This document shows positions 60,846 to 64,000 of a DNA stretch of 64,000 bases, piece by piece. Origin of the DNA: an uncultured Clostridia bacterium (GTDB lineage: Bacteria > Bacillota > Clostridia > Peptostreptococcales > Anaerovoracaceae); NCBI GenBank assembly GCA_934234035.1, contig CAKQHH010000002.1:62001-126000 (forward strand), read 5' to 3'. A program made the position numbers and the translations under genes. Position 1 is the first letter of the stretch. Every line of letters begins with the position of its first letter. Under the pieces are notes generated by a model. It had not been told where the DNA came from and did no database searches. It saw nothing but the letters and a program-made list of their open reading frames with translations.

Positions 60846-61796
60846 TTACAGCATTTTCCGAACCGGAGTTCCGTTCATCCATTCCGTGATGTTCTCAAAA
60901 ACCATTTCCGCGCGGCGGTCGATGGATTCTCTGGTATCAAAGCCCACATGCGGTGTGCATACCAGATTCGGAACACCCAGCAGCGGATGATCTTCCGGCA
61001 GCGGCGGATCCTTCTCAAATACATCGGTTCCCGCTTTGATTCTTCCCTCTTTCAGCGCTGCCGCCAACGCATCCGTATCCACTACCTGACCTCTGGACGT
61101 GTTGATCAGAATTCCGCCCTGCTTCATGGCACCGATTTCCTCTGCCCCAATCAGGCCGCGAGTTTCCGGTGTCAGCGGCGTGTGCACGGAGACGATATCC
61201 GCCTTCGCCATAACATCCTTCAATGACATGTACTCGATGCCCAGTTCCTTTGCCTGCGGCTTCTCGCTGCGGCTGTAACCGATCAGCTTGCATCCGAACA
61301 CCTTAAAGATTTCCGCCGTTCTGCATCCAATGGCACCGGTGCCCACGATGCCCACGGTCTTGCCGGCCAGCTCGTGACCCTGCAGTCCCGCTTTGCCGCC
61401 GCCGGCCTGTACCGAAGCGTCTCCGGCAGTAATGTTTCTCAGGCAATCCAGCGTCAGTCCCACGGCCAGCTCTGCCACCGCATCGTTGCAATAACCGCCG
61501 GTGTTGGAAATCAGAACGCCCTTCTCCTTGCAGGCTTCCACATCCACGTGATCAATGCCCACGAACGCCACCGAAATCATCTTCAGATTCTCGTCTGCCC
61601 GGATGACGTCTCCCGGCAACGGATGGTTGGCGATAATCAGCACTTCCGCATCTCCGGCTCTTTCGATCAGCTCCTGCGTATCCGTCGTCACCGTGTCATA
61701 TGCGGTAAAAGTATGTCCCTCTGCAGTAAGCTTTTCCGACAATGCGGACAGCGTCTCCTGCGAAATTCCGAGGGGTTCCATGAGAACAATTTTCAT
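60846..61796 (-). CDS. D-2-hydroxyacid dehydrogenase, NAD-binding
   Basis: A 316-residue enzyme starting at ATG 61796 after AAGGAGGCAG; the longer frame upstream has no ribosome site. The Rossmann motif is GKTVGIVGTGAIGCRTAEIF near residue 145; the catalytic Arg is in NTSRGQVVDTDAL and the catalytic His/Glu in PHVGFDTRES and VFEKDPPLPEDHPLL. It reduces or oxidises a 2-oxo/2-hydroxy acid such as glyoxylate or hydroxypyruvate. Its promoter (TATAAT on the minus strand at 61833-61838) and the GGTTGAC site upstream hint at link to the ureide genes. The substrate is inferred only. Confidence 0.85.
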   Translation of the reverse strand: MKIVLMEPLGISQETLSALSEKLTAEGHTFTAYDTVTTDTQELIERAGDAEVLIIANHPLPGDVIRADENLKMISVAFVGIDHVDVEACKEKGVLISNTGGYCNDAVAELAVGLTLDCLRNITAGDASVQAGGGKAGLQGHELAGKTVGIVGTGAIGCRTAEIFKVFGCKLIGYSRSEKPQAKELGIEYMSLKDVMAKADIVSVHTPLTPETRGLIGAEEIGAMKQGGILINTSRGQVVDTDALAAALKEGRIKAGTDVFEKDPPLPEDHPLLGVPNLVCTPHVGFDTRESIDRRAEMVFENITEWMNGTPVRKML

Positions 61797-61832
61797 AATC
61801 TGCCTCCTTATGCTTTCAATAAAACTAGGGTC

Positions 61833-61838
61833 ATTATA
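61833..61838 (-). promoter_or_regulatory. Extended -10 box of the dehydrogenase promoter
   Basis: Minus-strand TGC-TATAAT with TTAACC as a weak -35 17 bases upstream. Confidence 0.55.
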
Positions 61839-61974
61839 GCACAGTTCCCCGAAAAGGTTAACCGATTGGGCCGTCCCGGACTTATTAATCCTTCTTATGC
61901 ATTTGCGGGAAAAAATCACAATCTTTTATAAAAAATGGGTTGACTTATTTTTAATCATTTGTTATTATAATAGC

Positions 61975-62118
61975 GAAATTAGTTGAAACTTCTCCTTTCA
62001 TACTAATGATAGAATCTCGAAGGCTTACCAGTAAAAGCCCTTCGAAACATAACCATGCGAAAGCAACCTTTCTTTTAACAGACAAAACCCGGGATGCCAG
62101 TACATCCCGGGTTTTGTC
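61975..62118 (+). ncRNA. Candidate small RNA under a ureide operator-like promoter
   Basis: TTGACT (61940-61945), 17-base spacer, TATTAT (61963-61968) read on the plus strand, where no open gene follows. The TTGAC lies in ATGGGTTGAC, the reverse complement of the ureide operator core. The span holds a 10-bp hairpin with one bulge (TCGAAGGCTT 62017-62026 with AAGCCCTTCGA 62035-62045) and ends at the terminator at 62081-62118. A 60-residue minus-strand frame across it is not convincing. Transcription is not proved. The rest of the 61797-62136 gap has no gene. Confidence 0.45.
62081..62118. terminator. Bidirectional terminator
   Basis: GACAAAACCCGGGATG (62081-62096) pairs perfectly with CATCCCGGGTTTTGTC (62103-62118). 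It can end the response-regulator transcript and any plus-strand RNA from 61975. Confidence 0.85.
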
Positions 62119-62136
62119 GTCGTCATAAACCAATTG

Positions 62137-62850
62137 CTACCGTTCCAGCCGGTCCTTCAATTCTTTCACCTTCTCTCGGGATACCGAGAGCACGTTCTCC
62201 GGATACCCTTCCATTCGCAGCGCCACGCTATTTTTGCTCCATAAGAACAGTTCTTGAATCCGATCCACGTTCACCAGATAGCTCTTGTGAATGCGAAAAA
62301 ATTCGGAAAGCTTCTTCTCATACTGCCCAATGGTCTGATGGGCTTCCAGTACCTGTTTGGCCGTATACACTCGGCAGCCCCGGTTGTATGTCTCGATATA
62401 TACCACATCTTCCACATTGATATAGACAGTACGATCTGCACAGGCCACGGAAATACGCTTGGGCTGCAATTCCGTTTCCTCTTCGTCAGCAAGATTTCGT
62501 TCCCTGCATTTTCGTACCACCCGCTCAATTCGTTCCGGCTCAAAAGGCTTCATCACATAGTCGTCCACTTCCAGATTAAAAGCTTGAACCGCGTATTCCG
62601 AATACGCCGTCACGAAGCAAATCATCATTTCCGGCTGCAGCTTCTGAAGCGCCGGCACCAAACTTGTGCTGTTCATATCCCCCAAGTTGATATCCAGAAA
62701 AAGAAGATCCAGCGGTTCCTCCGTAACCATCCGAATAGCCTCCGTACCGGAATTCCCTTCCAAAATCTCCAGCTCCGGGTTCATATCTTCCAGCTGAAAC
62801 CGAAGTTCGCTCCGGGCCGGACGTTCATCATCAATAATTCCGATTCTCAT
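62137..62850 (-). CDS. LytTR-type response regulator
   Basis: DNA-binding regulator of a two-component pair. The 237-residue protein has a receiver domain (IGIIDDERPARSEL, acidic pocket; LLFLDINLGDM with the phosphorylated Asp near residue 54; FVTAYSEYAVQAF; DYVMKPFEPERI). A LytTR domain runs from about residue 135 (YINVEDVVYIETYNRGCRVYT, FFRIHKSYLVNVDRI). The kinase gene overlaps its start by 20 bases. Targets unknown; LytTR proteins bind direct repeats. Confidence 0.95.
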   Translation of the reverse strand: MRIGIIDDERPARSELRFQLEDMNPELEILEGNSGTEAIRMVTEEPLDLLFLDINLGDMNSTSLVPALQKLQPEMMICFVTAYSEYAVQAFNLEVDDYVMKPFEPERIERVVRKCRERNLADEEETELQPKRISVACADRTVYINVEDVVYIETYNRGCRVYTAKQVLEAHQTIGQYEKKLSEFFRIHKSYLVNVDRIQELFLWSKNSVALRMEGYPENVLSVSREKVKELKDRLER

Positions 62851-64000
62851 AACTATTCCTCATTTCTTCCCGGGAAAACGGAAAACGCAGCGTCACGCGA
62901 CTTCCCTTCTCACTGCTTTCAATTAGGAGTCCGTAATCCGCTCCGTAAATGCTGATCAGACGGTGATTCACATTGTCCAGACCGATATGATCTCCCGGAT
63001 CCCGATGCGCCCGAATCCGCTGAAGCACATCCTCCGGAAACCCTTTTCCGTGATCTTCCACCGTCACTTCCATGCCCTCTGCATTATCTTGAGACGTGAT
63101 GCCCACATAGCGCACCCCATCCCTGCCGATTCCGTACCGCACCGCATTCTCCACGATGGGCTGCAGAATCAGCACCGGCACCTCAATGTCCTTGCGGTGA
63201 TCCAATTCAATTTCCACCTGCAGCTTCTCCTCAAAGCGCGCCGATTCAATTCGCAGGTAATCCCGCACGTGCTCCAACTCTCCGGAGAACGGCACGAAAT
63301 AGGTGTCCGCATTCAAATTGTACCGGAAAAAAGAAGCCAACACCCGCATCAGTTTCCGAGCTTTCTCCGAATCTTCCCGGCATACAAAGGAAATCGTGTT
63401 CAGCGCATTAAAGAGAAAATGCGGGTTCACCTGGAACTGGAGTGCTTTGAACTCCGCCTGATTCCGAAGCTGCTGCTGCAGTTTCAGCTCACGGGCAGAA
63501 AGGCGGAATCCAATCATCATCTCCAGAATCCGGAGAAATTCCATATCAATGGTATTCTGATACCACTTTCGCTTGACCCAGATAACCAGGCTTCCCCGGG
63601 TTTCATCCAATACGGTCAACGGAATGGCGGCGGAATAATTCTCCTGAAGCACCTTTCTCCACACCGTATTGTCCCCATAGGGTTCATACATCCGAAACAG
63701 GGTCCCGGACTCCATGCAGTCCACCGCGATTCGCGGAAGTGCATCCGGGAACTTCTCCGGAAATCCGGACTCGTGATGCTCCCAAACTTTTATTTTATTG
63801 CGGTCCGTAATCATCACTCCGCTGTATCCGAAAGTATCCAGCATGGCGGACGCGAACTCCCGCAGCTTCTCCGTATTGTCCAGACCCGCGTCGAAAAGCG
63901 GCACCAGTTTTTCCGCGGCCTCGGCGAATCTCCGAAGCTGATTGCTGGTCTCCGCATCCTGCCTTAGGAACACGTAATTGAAATTGGCAATGAAAAGAAC
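62831..64000 (-). CDS. LytS-type sensor histidine kinase (5' end outside window)
   Basis: Kinase partner of the preceding regulator. The frame is open to the last base (readable as VLFIANFNYVFLRQDAETSN on the way in), so the N-terminal membrane domain of LytS relatives probably lies outside. Visible parts: a GAF-like domain (LDTFGYSGVMITDRNKIKVW and IPLTVLDETRGSLVIW), the HisKA-type motif LQFQVNPHFLFNALNTISF with the phosphoacceptor His, and the HATPase domain (LQPIVENAVRYGIG, HGKGFPED, GIDH-type GLDNVNHRL). Overlap with the regulator gene indicates coupling. Confidence 0.9.
   Translation of the reverse strand, partial: VLFIANFNYVFLRQDAETSNQLRRFAEAAEKLVPLFDAGLDNTEKLREFASAMLDTFGYSGVMITDRNKIKVWEHHESGFPEKFPDALPRIAVDCMESGTLFRMYEPYGDNTVWRKVLQENYSAAIPLTVLDETRGSLVIWVKRKWYQNTIDMEFLRILEMMIGFRLSARELKLQQQLRNQAEFKALQFQVNPHFLFNALNTISFVCREDSEKARKLMRVLASFFRYNLNADTYFVPFSGELEHVRDYLRIESARFEEKLQVEIELDHRKDIEVPVLILQPIVENAVRYGIGRDGVRYVGITSQDNAEGMEVTVEDHGKGFPEDVLQRIRAHRDPGDHIGLDNVNHRLISIYGADYGLLIESSEKGSRVTLRFPFSREEMRNSYENRNY

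Noticed and set aside
52708..62060. Near-identical 17-mers CATAACCATGCGAWAGC at 52708 and 62048
   Set aside because: With one mismatch allowed, a few such pairs are expected by chance between positions in 64 kb, and the contexts differ (terminator versus gap).
61951..62133. 60-residue minus-strand frame
   Set aside because: Runs through the terminator stem at 62081-62118 and has no ribosome site; the region is better explained as promoter, possible small RNA and terminator.

Overview
The window looks like chromosomal DNA of an anaerobic Bacillota (Clostridia-type) bacterium of roughly 50-55% GC. The support is Gram-positive gene order (rimP-nusA-rnpM-infB-rbfA-nrnA-truB-ribF; nadB-nadC-niaR divergent from nadA), strong AGGAGG-type ribosome sites, a DUF4317 protein, LytS/LytT signalling and an IS200-type remnant. 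The exact genus cannot be told from the sequence. Both window ends cut genes: an L,D-transpeptidase on the left and a LytS-type kinase on the right. No rRNA, tRNA or CRISPR array was seen.

Layout. 1-11996: wall and transport genes (L,D-transpeptidase, xpt, crcB, a truncated TSUP permease, a TIM-barrel protein, a sodium:alanine symporter, a CPA2 antiporter, DUF4317, ABC-F, MATE). 12168-18805: two tandem GntR/FCD regulators, a PepV-like dipeptidase, a GPH sugar-type carrier, and an M42 aminopeptidase with PepT. The divergent promoters of the carrier and the aminopeptidase each carry a matching GT-TGA-AC operator-like site. 18932-24628: a YbiT-type ABC-F gene and the NAD (quinolinate) genes with their repressor NiaR and twin candidate boxes. 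24796-28440: a MacB/FtsX-type ABC exporter. 28455-29170: a striking array of eight full and one partial 86-bp tandem repeats, followed by a 23-bp-stem hairpin and a deleted IS200 copy. 29748-38980: nudC and the translation/transcription operon.

39008-62118 is a ureide (allantoin) catabolic locus. It holds two allantoinase-family genes each paired with an NCS1 permease, allantoate amidohydrolase (AllC), ureidoglycine aminohydrolase (AllE), ureidoglycolate dehydrogenase (AllD), a 1003-residue protein joining the FdrA (AllF) and DUF1116 (AllG) families, carbamate kinase, and a separate DUF2877 protein (AllH). The route that follows is allantoin to allantoate to ureidoglycine to ureidoglycolate to oxalurate, then oxamate plus carbamoyl phosphate, with ATP made by carbamate kinase. 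A lactate-permease-family carrier in the operon is a plausible exporter of oxamate, which resembles lactate and pyruvate. A 2-hydroxyacid dehydrogenase nearby could reoxidise the NADH made by AllD.

A palindrome built on TTGGTCAACCAA recurs in front of these transcription units. The last gene of the main operon encodes a regulator with an apparent XRE-type N-terminal helix-turn-helix joined to GntR and FCD domains, and it is the natural candidate to bind that palindrome. Several promoters here (crcB, the ABC-F gene at 20521, rimP-nusA) have an intrinsic-terminator-like hairpin between the start of transcription and the ribosome site, so leader attenuation may be common in this genome.
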